Under the pieces are notes generated by a model that saw only the letters and a program-made list of their open reading frames with translations, had not been told where the DNA came from and did no database searches. Source: Clostridia bacterium (GTDB lineage Bacteria; Bacillota; Clostridia; Christensenellales; UBA1242). From it: 64,000 nucleotides of DNA. The stretch covers positions 347,063 to 411,062 of the forward strand of contig CAAGDD010000004.1 in the NCBI GenBank assembly GCA_900768545.1, written 5' to 3'. Position numbers and translations under genes: made by a program. Below are positions 37,122-45,766 of the stretch, one piece after another. Position 1 is the first letter of the stretch. Each line of letters begins with the position of its first letter.

Positions 37122-38018
37122 TTAGCGATAAACTCTCGCAAAATTTTCGTCATAAACACCTTCCAAAGTGCCGGGGCCGTTTCGCTTCGAAAGCAAAACA
37201 AATCGCTTGAAAATCTTTTGATCAATCAACTTTTTAAACAGCGATTTTTTCGAAAAAGTTTCGATGTCATCACAGTGCGACGACGCCAAAATTTTCACTC
37301 CGCAGCCACTTGCATATTCAATCGCGTCGATGTCATCTTCTTGCCCGATTTCGTCAGTAACGATAATGTCTGGCGCAAGCGAACGAATGCCGTTTTCAAA
37401 GCCGATTTTTTTGCTAGAAAACGCGATTTTGTCAGTAAAATTTGAGTTTATGCCGACATCAAGTTCGCCACGCTCGTCCAAAAGCAAAACATTTTGCATC
37501 ATCATTCGCTCGCTCAACTGATAAACAAAATCTCTCAAAAAAGTAGTTTTTCCGCACCCCGGAGCAGAAATGACAAGCGTGTTTAAAACCTGATTGTTTT
37601 TGAAAATGTAAGGAAAAGCGTTAAGGCTGCAATTTTTCACAACGTGCGGAATTCGAATATTTACGCTTGAAAAATTTGTCATTGTTTTGAGTTTGCCATT
37701 TTCTTCGATCAAGTTTCCTCCAATGCCAATTCTTATCGCGTCGTCAGTGACGATAAAGCCCCGCTTGATTTGTTCGTTGACCGAATAAATTGAGCACTCA
37801 CTTGCGCGAAAAATCACATCTTCTATCATAATTTTGCTCGAAAAAAGTGCACTTTTGATATTTGTCGTAACGCCATTTTCGCCAAGAAACATCTGCTTTC
37901 CGCCAATGTCCAAAATCACTGGCCTGTCGGCACGCAAACGAATTTCGTTGACCGCCTTCAAATTGATTTTGTCTTTGATAATGTTGTAAAATTTTTCTGG
38001 CAATATCTTCTCTAACAT
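37122..38018 (-). CDS. spoIIIAA: Stage III sporulation protein AA, secretion-type ATPase
   Basis: 298 aa. The ATPase that powers the SpoIIIA-SpoIIQ channel, related to GspE/PilT motors. Walker A is VISAPGCGKTTFLRDF, Walker B is VLLLDERGEL, and IIVTDEIGQEDDIDAIEYA follows. The ATG at 38018 is chosen for the AGAGGTG just upstream; an in-frame GTG at 38024 lies inside that site. First gene of spoIIIAA-AH. In Bacillus the operon is driven by sigma-E in the mother cell; I see no confident sigma-E promoter in the short gap before the divergent SRP RNA. Confidence 0.95.
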   Translation of the reverse strand: MLEKILPEKFYNIIKDKINLKAVNEIRLRADRPVILDIGGKQMFLGENGVTTNIKSALFSSKIMIEDVIFRASECSIYSVNEQIKRGFIVTDDAIRIGIGGNLIEENGKLKTMTNFSSVNIRIPHVVKNCSLNAFPYIFKNNQVLNTLVISAPGCGKTTFLRDFVYQLSERMMMQNVLLLDERGELDVGINSNFTDKIAFSSKKIGFENGIRSLAPDIIVTDEIGQEDDIDAIEYASGCGVKILASSHCDDIETFSKKSLFKKLIDQKIFKRFVLLSKRNGPGTLEGVYDENFARVYR

Positions 38019-38129
38019 TTTCACCTCTCAAAACATCTTATGAAAAAGCAAACATCAAAAAGTGCCAATTTGTGACTAGATTTGACTTTTTGTGTCGAAG
38101 AATTTTGTTAAAAATGTTTGATAGTTTGG

Positions 38130-38158
38130 TTGACAAAAGCGGCACTTTCGTTTATAAT
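38130..38158 (+). promoter_or_regulatory. Promoter of the SRP RNA
   Basis: Perfect TTGACA (38130-38135), 17-nt spacer, perfect TATAAT (38153-38158), as expected for a highly expressed stable RNA. Confidence 0.92.
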
Positions 38159-38164
38159 AATAAA

Positions 38165-38431
38165 ACTGGACTAGACGGGGAGTTAACGGTGCCCTGTGAC
38201 CCGCAACCCGTTATAGCGGGGTCGAACAGCTGTCTAGGGGTAGTTTGGTCGAATATGTGCAAAAACTTTTGATGATGAAATTAAGGTCTTGTGCAATTTG
38301 TCCCTTCGAACCATGTCAGGTCCTGACGGAAGCAACATTAAGATGGATCTCAAATGTGCCATGAGGAAACTTTGGTGGAGTTGAAACTTTTTGAGGCAGT
38401 CGGTCAAGTTACAACAAAACAGTCGTCCAGT
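38165..38431 (+). ncRNA. ffs: Signal recognition particle RNA, long form with Alu domain
   Basis: About 267 nt, close to the 271-nt Bacillus scRNA. The 5' end ACTGGAC pairs exactly with the 3' end GTCCAGT (38425-38431). The Alu-domain region carries CCCGCAACCCG and GGGGTCGAACAG. The Ffh-binding helix 8 is CATGTCAGGTCCTGACGGAAGCAAC around 38310-38337, with the universally conserved AGGTC and GGAAGCA internal-loop sequences. It has a perfect promoter and a terminator. The RNA targets nascent membrane and secreted proteins with Ffh and FtsY. Confidence 0.95.
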
Positions 38432-38436
38432 AAATG

Positions 38437-38468
38437 AAAAAAGCAAGGTTTTAAGCCTTGCTTTTTTG
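38437..38468 (+). terminator. Intrinsic terminator of the SRP RNA
   Basis: AAAAAAGCAAGG, loop TTTTAA, CCTTGCTTTTTT (with a G at the loop edge). Confidence 0.92.
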
Positions 38469-38480
38469 TTATTGATTATG

Positions 38481-38610
38481 GGGCGAAAGTTTGCAGCCCA
38501 CAGGGCTGCGTTTTGTCCGCGAGAAAAAGAAAATGGGCGTCGCTCACAAGCCGTCAGCGCGGACAAAACAGCGTTGAATTGCGCACGCTTTTCAACGCCA
38601 ACTTTCGCCC
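38481..38610. other. G+C-rich branched inverted-repeat element, possible structured RNA or MITE-like insertion
   Basis: 130 nt with 73 G+C by hand count (56%), far above its surroundings. Four perfect stems nest into one multibranch fold. P1 is GGGCGAAAGTT (38481-38491) with its complement at 38600-38610. P2 is GCAGCCC/GGGCTGC (38493-38509, 3-nt loop). P3 is a 12-bp stem, 38510-38521 with 38558-38569. P4 is GCGTTGAA/TTCAACGC (38571-38598). Being symmetrical, it could fold from either strand. The closing 11-bp arms could also be terminal inverted repeats of a mobile element. No convincing protein is encoded. Confidence 0.7.
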
Positions 38611-38624
38611 ACCAACTTTCCACA

Positions 38625-38655
38625 TAAAAAAATCCACATTTCTGTGGACTTTTTG
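38625..38655 (-). terminator. Terminator after the YtxH-like gene, possibly bidirectional
   Basis: TCCACA, TTTC, TGTGGA flanked by A-run and T-run on opposite sides. It follows the stop codon at 38656 directly. Confidence 0.75.
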
Positions 38656-38847
38656 TTATTTTTGTTCTTGAGCAGTTTTTTGCTTGTTTTTTTGAGTTTT
38701 GACCATATCTTTCATATTTTCAACTTCTTGCATAACCGCCTTTTCGCCTTTGTTGACGATTTGTTTTGCATCTTGAGAATGCTTATATAAAAGTGCGCCC
38801 GCAACAAGCCCCGCTCCAAAGCCGATAATCATACAAAAATCTTTCAT
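38656..38847 (-). CDS. Small YtxH-like membrane-anchored protein
   Basis: 63 aa. One N-terminal membrane helix (IIGFGAGLVAGALLYKH) and a charged helical tail, KGEKAVMQEVENMKDMVKTQ, rich in Lys and Gln. Topology and the GFxAGLVAGALL pattern resemble YtxH/general-stress small proteins, but the match is weak at this length. AGGAGG precedes the ATG at 38847, which decides the start over an in-frame GTG two codons upstream. Confidence 0.65.
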   Translation of the reverse strand: MKDFCMIIGFGAGLVAGALLYKHSQDAKQIVNKGEKAVMQEVENMKDMVKTQKNKQKTAQEQK

Positions 38848-38896
38848 TTGCACCTCCTAAAAATAGGATTTGCAAAAAGCCGAGATTTATGCAAAA

Positions 38897-39850
38897 TCAA
38901 TACTTATATCTATCAATCATAGCCACAATTTTGCTAAAATCGACTTGACTTGAATTTCTTGTTATGATAGGTTCTTTAAAGAGTTTGACATTTGTGTCGC
39001 AAGGTGAAACAAACTCACCAACATCACAAATTCGAATGTAATTTGAAACATTTACAAAAGTCTTATACAAATCATCGTTGTCAAAAAGTCTGTCAGGACA
39101 GTTGAAAATCAGCCCTTCAAGCAAGATTTGATTTGGAATTTTGTTGTAACTACGCGAATAAAGTGCGTTATACACCTGCAAAACATCAACCACAACCTTT
39201 CCGCAGCGCTCGATTTTGCTTTGAATATTTTCAAAGCGTTGACCAAAATTTATGTCGAAAAATTTGTTCTTGTTTTTGTAAGGCAATTTGAAAACATTAT
39301 CCGCTTCTTCATAACAACAAATATAAATATTCACCTTGACGCCTGTGCCAAAATCTTCCGATCCAACAATCGAAATGTGGTCAGGATATTCGGTCAAAAT
39401 GGTTGAAGTGTCAAGATAATCCATCATCACCTTAAAACAGTCGTGTCTTAAATCAGAAAGTTGATATTTGCCGACATCGGCTGGTTGAAGATTTGTGTTT
39501 GAGACCTTCACTTTTTTATATTTTTTTCGTCCAATACGCCAATTTGCGCGAAATTCACGCCAAAAATTTTTCCAAACGTTTTTCTTTTGAGTCGAATTTG
39601 TCGCGATTTGTGGGTTTTCAATCCCGAAAAAATAACTATATTGTGAAAGTTGAGCCACAGCGCCCGTTGACGCTTCATTGACTGGCAAAAAGACACATTT
39701 ATCAACTCTAACAAATGGTGATTTTTCGCTGATATCGTTGATTGCGTTTGAAACAAGATTTGAAACTTTTTCGTTTATGCTTTCAACAAATTGATTGTTT
39801 GTTGTCGAATTTAAACTTTCGACGAGTTCTCTGGTCAACAAACTTTTCAT
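38897..39850 (-). CDS. Unknown protein, possibly related to nucleotidyltransferases
   Basis: 317 aa, soluble, not recognised with confidence. The block KIPNQILLEGLIFNCPDRLF (about 235-254) recalls the IPSxLLExLVxNxP helix of the C-terminal helical domain in CD-NTase-like and related nucleotidyltransferases, and HDCFKVMMDYL (about 138) recalls the helix after their active site. The catalytic GS...DxD pattern is not evident; if related, it may be inactive. The gene starts 12 nt after gapA with AAAGGAA, so it is co-transcribed with a glycolytic gene, an odd partner for a defence-type enzyme. The family link is a guess from memory. Confidence 0.4.
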   Translation of the reverse strand: MKSLLTRELVESLNSTTNNQFVESINEKVSNLVSNAINDISEKSPFVRVDKCVFLPVNEASTGAVAQLSQYSYFFGIENPQIATNSTQKKNVWKNFWREFRANWRIGRKKYKKVKVSNTNLQPADVGKYQLSDLRHDCFKVMMDYLDTSTILTEYPDHISIVGSEDFGTGVKVNIYICCYEEADNVFKLPYKNKNKFFDINFGQRFENIQSKIERCGKVVVDVLQVYNALYSRSYNKIPNQILLEGLIFNCPDRLFDNDDLYKTFVNVSNYIRICDVGEFVSPCDTNVKLFKEPIITRNSSQVDFSKIVAMIDRYKY

Positions 39851-39862
39851 AAGAATTTCCTT

Positions 39863-40876
<1,014 letters not shown>

Positions 40877-41650
40877 TTATTTCTTATTCACTTCCACGGC
40901 TCTACCGAAGCGTAAATCTCCCACCGCAACAGCGCGTGAGAAGTTTATAAGTCCAATCAACCATGTCGTCAAAGCGACAATCAGCCACAATATTTCAAAC
41001 ATAATTGCGATTGGGTGTGGCTTTGTAAACAAGTTTATGCAAACGACCGAAGCGATGCTCGCAAGCAAAAACATTGTTACCCCAAAAAGCATAAGTCCAT
41101 TTTTTGTTTTGTTTGTTTCTTTCTTAACTGCCTTGTGAGCTGTTTCAATTTCATCGATTGAAACCCCAACATATCTATTTATTCGGCTAGCCATTGAAAG
41201 GTTGTTGCATTGGCAAATAAGGTCAAAAAGGTTTTCGCTAAAACAAACAGCCGAAATATCTTCAAAATAACTAAACGAAAAGATTTTTTGCAAGATTTTT
41301 GCTTTCAAATTTTTTAAAAACTGAACAAATTTGTTTCGTTTTTGTTTCAAAACAGCAATGTCGCAGTCGCTTGTAATCAAACTTTGATATTCTTCTTCAT
41401 CAAGTGGACGACGAACGACCAAAATTTTTCCGTTTTCAATCTTTTGGCTTGAAAGCTCGTTTAAAATCTCTTCTTTTTTCGCAGAATTTTCATATTTTGT
41501 CACAACAACGTTTTTTGATGAAAATTTGAGTTTGTCTGCCAAGTTTTCGTGAACCCCGACAAAAACTTTGACATTACGTTTGTTTATTTTTGACAAAAAT
41601 TCTTGATATTTGTCAACTTCATCAATAATTGGCACGAATATATTTATCAT
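40877..41650 (-). CDS. Membrane protein with glycosyltransferase-2-like N-terminus
   Basis: 257 aa, uncertain. The N-terminal about 180 residues resemble a reduced GT-A fold (NIFVPIIDEVDKYQEFLSKI; then GKILVVRRPLDEEEY where a nucleotide-sugar DxD would be expected, without a clear DxD). Two C-terminal membrane helices follow at about 187-210 and 216-240. The layout, catalytic-like domain plus two terminal helices, recalls DPM1/GtrB-type polyprenyl transferases, but the active site is not convincing. GGAGAG precedes the ATG, which overlaps the rpiB stop by 4 nt. Confidence 0.45.
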   Translation of the reverse strand: MINIFVPIIDEVDKYQEFLSKINKRNVKVFVGVHENLADKLKFSSKNVVVTKYENSAKKEEILNELSSQKIENGKILVVRRPLDEEEYQSLITSDCDIAVLKQKRNKFVQFLKNLKAKILQKIFSFSYFEDISAVCFSENLFDLICQCNNLSMASRINRYVGVSIDEIETAHKAVKKETNKTKNGLMLFGVTMFLLASIASVVCINLFTKPHPIAIMFEILWLIVALTTWLIGLINFSRAVAVGDLRFGRAVEVNKK

Positions 41651-42078
41651 TTGATCTCTCCTATTTTTTTCAATCTTCTGGCATGTCTGCCGCCCTCAAA
41701 ACTTGTGGTCAAAAAGACTTTGACAATTTCAATGGCTTTGCGGCGTTTTGTAAAGTTTCCCGACAAGCACAAAACATTTGCGTCATTGTCTTGTCTTGCA
41801 AGCATTGCCATTTTTTCGTTCAAACATAATGCCGCTCTTATTTTTGGATTTTTGTTTGCAGCAATGCTCATTCCAATGCCCGAGCCACAAATAAAAATGC
41901 CAACATTATTTTCGTTTTCAAGCACCTTTTCGATGCCAAGTTTTGCAAAATCAGGATAATCCACAGGCTCTTTGCTATAAGTGCCAACATCAATAGCGAT
42001 AATATTTTCACGATTGAAAAAGGCTTTAAGTTCTTCCTTCAAAGTGTAACCGCGGTGGTCACTTGCAAGTATAATCAT
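41647..42078 (-). CDS. rpiB: Ribose-5-phosphate isomerase B
   Basis: 143 aa. Interconverts ribose-5-phosphate and ribulose-5-phosphate. N-terminal ILASDHRGYTLKEELK, then VGTYSKEPVDYPDFA and the anion-binding ICGSGIGMSIAANK. Start overlaps the phosphatase stop by 4 nt. Phosphatase-rpiB order is conserved with ywlE-ywlF of Bacillus. Confidence 0.95.
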   Translation of the reverse strand: MIILASDHRGYTLKEELKAFFNRENIIAIDVGTYSKEPVDYPDFAKLGIEKVLENENNVGIFICGSGIGMSIAANKNPKIRAALCLNEKMAMLARQDNDANVLCLSGNFTKRRKAIEIVKVFLTTSFEGGRHARRLKKIGEIK

Positions 42079-42503
42079 TTTTCACCTCTCATTTTTTGAA
42101 TTTTGTCAAGCAAAACTTCAACATTTTGTTCTATCTCTTTGGCACATTTTAGATAAACTTCTTCACTTTGCAAATAAGGGTCGCTCACCTTTCCCGACAA
42201 GTCTTCAAACGACAAAACTTTTTTTGAATTAACAAATTTTTTGTGATCAGCGGTGACTGTCACATAAATGATATTTGGTTTTGTTTTTGAAAGTTTAACG
42301 CTCTTTTTCGCCCGTCCGTCGTAGCCAAGTTTTTTGAGCGCTTTGCACGCATTTTCAGTGGTTTTGTCGCCGTTTGCAAAAACTCCCGCAGAAGAAAATT
42401 TGATATCTTTCATTCCGCGATTTTTCGCCATTTTTTTTGCGATTTTTTCAGCCATAACTGACCGACAGGTGTTTCCTGTACAAACAAAGCAAATCTCTAT
42501 CAT
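42075..42503 (-). CDS. Low-molecular-weight protein phosphatase (YwlE-like)
   Basis: 142 aa. P-loop CTGNTCRS near the N-terminus (CVCTGNTCRSVMAEKIA region) and the catalytic Asp in KVSDPYLQS. In Bacillus YwlE removes phosphate from arginine; CTGNTCRS with Thr after Cys is typical of that arginine-specific group. Short leader with AGG upstream of the ATG. First gene of the group leading to gapA. Confidence 0.92.
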   Translation of the reverse strand: MIEICFVCTGNTCRSVMAEKIAKKMAKNRGMKDIKFSSAGVFANGDKTTENACKALKKLGYDGRAKKSVKLSKTKPNIIYVTVTADHKKFVNSKKVLSFEDLSGKVSDPYLQSEEVYLKCAKEIEQNVEVLLDKIQKMRGEK

Positions 42504-42520
42504 TCGTTTTACCTAAAATG

Positions 42521-42548
42521 ATTATAACCTAATTGCGAAAAAAAACAA
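42521..42548 (-). promoter_or_regulatory. Probable promoter of the phosphatase-rpiB-gapA group
   Basis: TATAAT (42521-42526) with a weak TTGTTT (42543-42548) 16 nt upstream; leader about 11 nt. The remaining sequence to 42798 is A/T-rich with nothing recognised. Confidence 0.5.
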
Positions 42549-42798
42549 AACAATTTGAATTATTTATAAAAAATAATTTAAAACACGCTCAAAACGCCCG
42601 CCCTTTTCAAGCAAAACAACATAAAATCGCACAAAAGTATTGAAAATACTCTCACCGAATGGTTTGAAATGCAATTAAAAATTATTTTTATAAAAAGAAT
42701 AAATCACCACATCTTGAAAAATCTGTAAAGTGCGACTTATAAAAAATCTCAACATAAAACGCCAGCAAAATTCGCTTTGACGAAACTGCCCGAGCAAC

Positions 42799-42822
42799 AA
42801 AAAAAGACCGAAGTCGGTCTTA
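42799..42822 (-). terminator. Intrinsic terminator after rsfS
   Basis: Minus strand AAGACCGA, CT, TCGGTCTT and a T-run; the stem begins inside the stop codon. Confidence 0.85.
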
Positions 42823-43134
42823 TTTGATATTGATCTTTTTTGGTTTGTAAAGTTTGTCGAGATTGTATTTTTCTCTAATTTTTGGTAAGAAAATATGCAA
42901 AGTAACTTGCGAAAAGTCAAACACAATCCACTCGCCTTTGAAGTAACCTTCAATCTTTTCATCATAGCCATATTTTTCGGCAACAACATCAGCAGCCTTT
43001 TTGCTGTCAACAACCTTGTTTGAAGTCGATAAAACAATATACTTTTCTTCGTCGTTTGAAGAAAGGTCATACACCGAAATGTTTTTCATTTTGTTTTCTT
43101 GCAACAATGCCACAAGGCCTTTAATATCTATCAT
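42820..43134 (-). CDS. rsfS: Ribosomal silencing factor RsfS (Iojap family)
   Basis: 104 aa. Binds L14 and blocks subunit joining in starvation. Core ISVYDLSSNDEEKYIVLSTS, VAEKYGYDEKIEGYFKGEWIVFDFSQVTLHIF. The ATG at 43134 gives the normal N-terminal helix, but it has no Shine-Dalgarno; a strong promoter ends 6 nt upstream, so the mRNA is probably leaderless. A longer frame reaching 43182 would overlap this promoter. It is followed by a terminator and so monocistronic, apart from obg-yhbY with which it is usually grouped. Confidence 0.92.
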   Translation of the reverse strand: MIDIKGLVALLQENKMKNISVYDLSSNDEEKYIVLSTSNKVVDSKKAADVVAEKYGYDEKIEGYFKGEWIVFDFSQVTLHIFLPKIREKYNLDKLYKPKKINIK

Positions 43135-43140
43135 ATTTTT

Positions 43141-43169
43141 ATGATAACAATTCACAAAAGTTTTGTCAA
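43141..43169 (-). promoter_or_regulatory. Promoter of rsfS, predicted leaderless start
   Basis: TTGACA (43164-43169), 17-nt spacer, TATCAT (43141-43146); +1 expected at or within a base of the ATG at 43134. Confidence 0.75.
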
Positions 43170-43207
43170 CAAAATTTGGCAAAATTGTTTTAAAAAGCGA
43201 CTGAAAA

Positions 43208-43237
43208 TTGATTAAAAATCAAAATTTTTGGTAAAAA
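43208..43237 (+). promoter_or_regulatory. Possible promoter of the unknown membrane protein gene
   Basis: TTGATT (43208-43213), 18-nt spacer, TAAAAA (43232-43237), again only 7 nt before the ATG at 43245. Weaker match than the others. Confidence 0.35.
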
Positions 43238-43244
43238 TTGGTGT

Positions 43245-44057
43245 ATGAGAAAAATCAGCACATTTTTGCAAGAAATCTTAAAAATTTTGGCAATATTTTT
43301 GTTTTATTTTGTGTGGCTTCGTTACTTTGTGAGAAAACTGGCGATAACACTGACCACAACAGTCATTTTGACCATAATCACCTATGCGATTTTGTATTAT
43401 ATCCGTCGAAAAAAACAAAATATTTCAGGCTTGAAACAAAAAGAAATTGAAGACGCCCAAAATATGTTTTTATCGCTTTCTTGTGGCGAAAATCAGATGG
43501 ATTTTTTTGAAAAGTTGGCAAAAACTCGACACAAGAACATCACCAAACACAAAAAATATTTAACGATCACCTATCCCGAAGAAAATTCAAAGACTTTTTT
43601 GTGGTTTTGTGGTGATTTTGACGGATTGGACACAACAAAAATGGTCGAAATCATCAAGATAGCAAAACGCGAAAAGCCCACAAAAGTCGTAGTTTTATGC
43701 AAATTTGTTGCTGACAAAAATCTTCAAAACTTTTTAGGCAATTTTAAAACAAAATTTGTGATTTTAGACGAGTTTCAAACCTATCAAAAACTATATAAAT
43801 TGTATGATTTTTATCCTAAAATCACTCAAAAATATTCGAGTGAAAAGAAAATGCTTTTCAAAGATATGGTCGCCTATTCGTTCAACAAAAAGCGAACAAA
43901 AGGCTATTTATTTTCGGCACTAATTTTGATTTTTTCTAGTCTTTTTGTGCCGATGACGATATATTATTGCGTCGTTTCAACGATATTACTCATTTTCGCA
44001 ATAATATCTCAATTCAACCCATATTTCAACAACAAAAATGTCGGTGAAGTTTTGTGA
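43245..44057 (+). CDS. Unknown membrane protein
   Basis: 270 aa, not recognised. Two N-terminal hydrophobic segments (about 10-27 and 33-53), a cytoplasmic-type soluble region of about 150 residues with strands such as TKVVVLCKFV and KFVILDEFQTYQ, and two more hydrophobic segments (about 217-237 and 239-258). The soluble part could be a small nuclease-like or Rossmann-like fold, but no motif decides this. No Shine-Dalgarno; the ATG lies 7 nt past a possible -10 box. It is divergent from rsfS and ends 18 nt before the convergent yhbY. Confidence 0.6.
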   Translation: MRKISTFLQEILKILAIFLFYFVWLRYFVRKLAITLTTTVILTIITYAILYYIRRKKQNISGLKQKEIEDAQNMFLSLSCGENQMDFFEKLAKTRHKNITKHKKYLTITYPEENSKTFLWFCGDFDGLDTTKMVEIIKIAKREKPTKVVVLCKFVADKNLQNFLGNFKTKFVILDEFQTYQKLYKLYDFYPKITQKYSSEKKMLFKDMVAYSFNKKRTKGYLFSALILIFSSLFVPMTIYYCVVSTILLIFAIISQFNPYFNNKNVGEVL

Positions 44058-44075
44058 TTTTGCTTTTTCAAGCAA

Positions 44076-44372
44076 TTATGGAAGTTCGATATGCTTAAAG
44101 TCTTTGCGAGTTGACTTTTTATACACAATCAAGTTGTTTCCAATCACTTGCACAACTTCAACACCCAATATTTCTTGCAACTGACTTGCAATTTCTTTGG
44201 CGTCATAGTCACAGTTTTTCAAAACTTTGATTTTGATAAGTTCTCTTGCTTCCAAAAGCAAGTTTGCGCCTGTCAAAGCGTTGTCAGACAAGCCGTCTTT
44301 TCCAATTTGCATAACAGGATCCAAAGCATTTCCAAGTGCTCTCAAATATGCTCTTTGTTTTGTTGTTATCAT
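44076..44372 (-). CDS. yhbY: YhbY family RNA-binding protein
   Basis: 98 aa CRM-domain protein linked to 50S subunit assembly. Signature [28 protein letters not shown] and [13 protein letters not shown]. The ATG at 44372 has AAGGAG 6 nt upstream; another ATG at 44378 is too close to that site. It follows obg, with a palindromic repeat in the gap. Confidence 0.93.
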   Translation of the reverse strand: MITTKQRAYLRALGNALDPVMQIGKDGLSDNALTGANLLLEARELIKIKVLKNCDYDAKEIASQLQEILGVEVVQVIGNNLIVYKKSTRKDFKHIELP

Positions 44373-44385
44373 ATACATCTCCTTT

Positions 44386-44432
44386 ATTTGGTGTAGTATG
44401 CATTGCATAATACACAATATTTGGTATTATTC
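44386..44432. repeat. Dispersed palindromic repeat, copy H
   Basis: TTTGGTGTAGTATGCA directly joined to TTGCATAATACACAA, then TTTGGTATTATTC. It lies between obg and yhbY and covers the last codons of obg. Confidence 0.8.
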
Positions 44433-45698
44433 GTTATATTCAAATGTTATATCTTTGATGATGACTGTGTCGCCATTTTTCAAACCTTTTGCTTTAAGCA
44501 TATCGATTACACCCATTTCTTTAAGTCTTGTTTGAAAATATGCAAACGACACTTGGTCACTTATCACAACGCCCCTAGACAAGTTTTCAATTCTTCCGCC
44601 AAACACTTCAAAACTGCCATCATCGTGACGCTTGATTTCGATAGTCGAAAAGTCTTTCTTATCAAAGTCAAATTCTTCGACTTTAAGTGGTGGTTTCTTT
44701 GGAATTTTCTTCAAATTTTCTAGAATTTTGCGTTTAAGTTCTTCCACCCCTTCTCTTGTATAAGAAGATATGCACAAATATTGGTCAATTTTGTTCTCTT
44801 TCACAAAAGAGTCTATTTTTTGTTTCAAAACATCTTTATCAAGCAGATCACACTTTGAAAAAACGACAATTTGCTTTGTTTTTGAAAGTTCTGGCGAATA
44901 TGACGAAAGCTCTTTATTGATTATTTTAAAGTCTTCATTCGCGTTTCTACCTTCGCTTTCAGAAATATCAATCAAATGCACGATAAGACGCACACGCTCA
45001 ACATGTTTTAAGAAATAATGCCCAAGCCCAAGTCCTTGACTCGCCCCTTCGATAAGCCCAGGGATATCCGCAACAACAAAGGTTTCACCCAAAACTTCAC
45101 ACACTCCCAAATTTGGATAAATTGTTGTGAAAGGATAGTTTGCAATCTTTGGATTTGCGTTTGAAATCACTGACAAAAGTGTTGATTTCCCAACATTTGG
45201 AAAGCCCACAAGCCCGACATCGGCAATCGTTTTAAGTTCGAGCAAAATCTCTTTCGCTTCGACTGTTTCACCCATTTGAGAATAACTTGGTGCTTGTTTG
45301 ATTGACGACTTAAAGTAAGCGTTTCCGTGTCCACCAAGACCACCTTTGAGCGCGACAAAAGTTGTTCCGTCTTCATTGAGATCGGCAACAATCTTGTCAG
45401 TTTTTGGATTGATCAAAACTGTTCCTGTTGGCACAAGGATCACTTCATCTTTGCCTGTTTTTCCTGTTTGATTTTTTTGATGTCCGTCTTCGCCATTTTC
45501 TGCCACAAACTTCTTTTTAAATCTAAATCCATACAAAGTGTTAAGTTCGTTTGTCGCCTTAAACACGACATTTCCGCCGTTTCCACCGTCGCCGCCGTCA
45601 GGCCCACCATTTGCAGTTTTTTTAGTGCGTAAAAAAGATGTAGAGCCCTTGCCCCCATTTCCTGCTTTTATTGAAATTTTTACTCTATCAAGAAACAT
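44427..45698 (-). CDS. obg: GTPase Obg/CgtA
   Basis: 423 aa. Essential GTPase in 50S assembly and stringent control. Glycine-rich Obg domain (FLDRVKISIKAGNGGKGSTSF, GGPDGGDGGNGG), G domain with G1 GFPNVGKS, G3 DIPGLIEGAS and G4 FSKCDLL, and a C-terminal OCT domain (about 335-423), as in Gram-positive Obg. AAAGGAG precedes the ATG. Confidence 0.97.
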   Translation of the reverse strand: MFLDRVKISIKAGNGGKGSTSFLRTKKTANGGPDGGDGGNGGNVVFKATNELNTLYGFRFKKKFVAENGEDGHQKNQTGKTGKDEVILVPTGTVLINPKTDKIVADLNEDGTTFVALKGGLGGHGNAYFKSSIKQAPSYSQMGETVEAKEILLELKTIADVGLVGFPNVGKSTLLSVISNANPKIANYPFTTIYPNLGVCEVLGETFVVADIPGLIEGASQGLGLGHYFLKHVERVRLIVHLIDISESEGRNANEDFKIINKELSSYSPELSKTKQIVVFSKCDLLDKDVLKQKIDSFVKENKIDQYLCISSYTREGVEELKRKILENLKKIPKKPPLKVEEFDFDKKDFSTIEIKRHDDGSFEVFGGRIENLSRGVVISDQVSFAYFQTRLKEMGVIDMLKAKGLKNGDTVIIKDITFEYNE

Positions 45699-45766
45699 AT
45701 TTTCTCCTTTTTCGCAAATTTTTGCACACTCGCTGATTTAATTTGATTTATTATATATCATTTTGA

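Noticed and set aside
38019..38060. A sigma-E promoter for spoIIIAA
   Set aside because: CATAAGAT is a loose -10 match, but no acceptable -35 partner is present at the right distance.
38234..38627. Open frames on both strands over the SRP RNA end and the G+C-rich element
   Set aside because: They run through the SRP RNA helix 8, its terminator and the inverted repeats, and lack ribosome binding sites.
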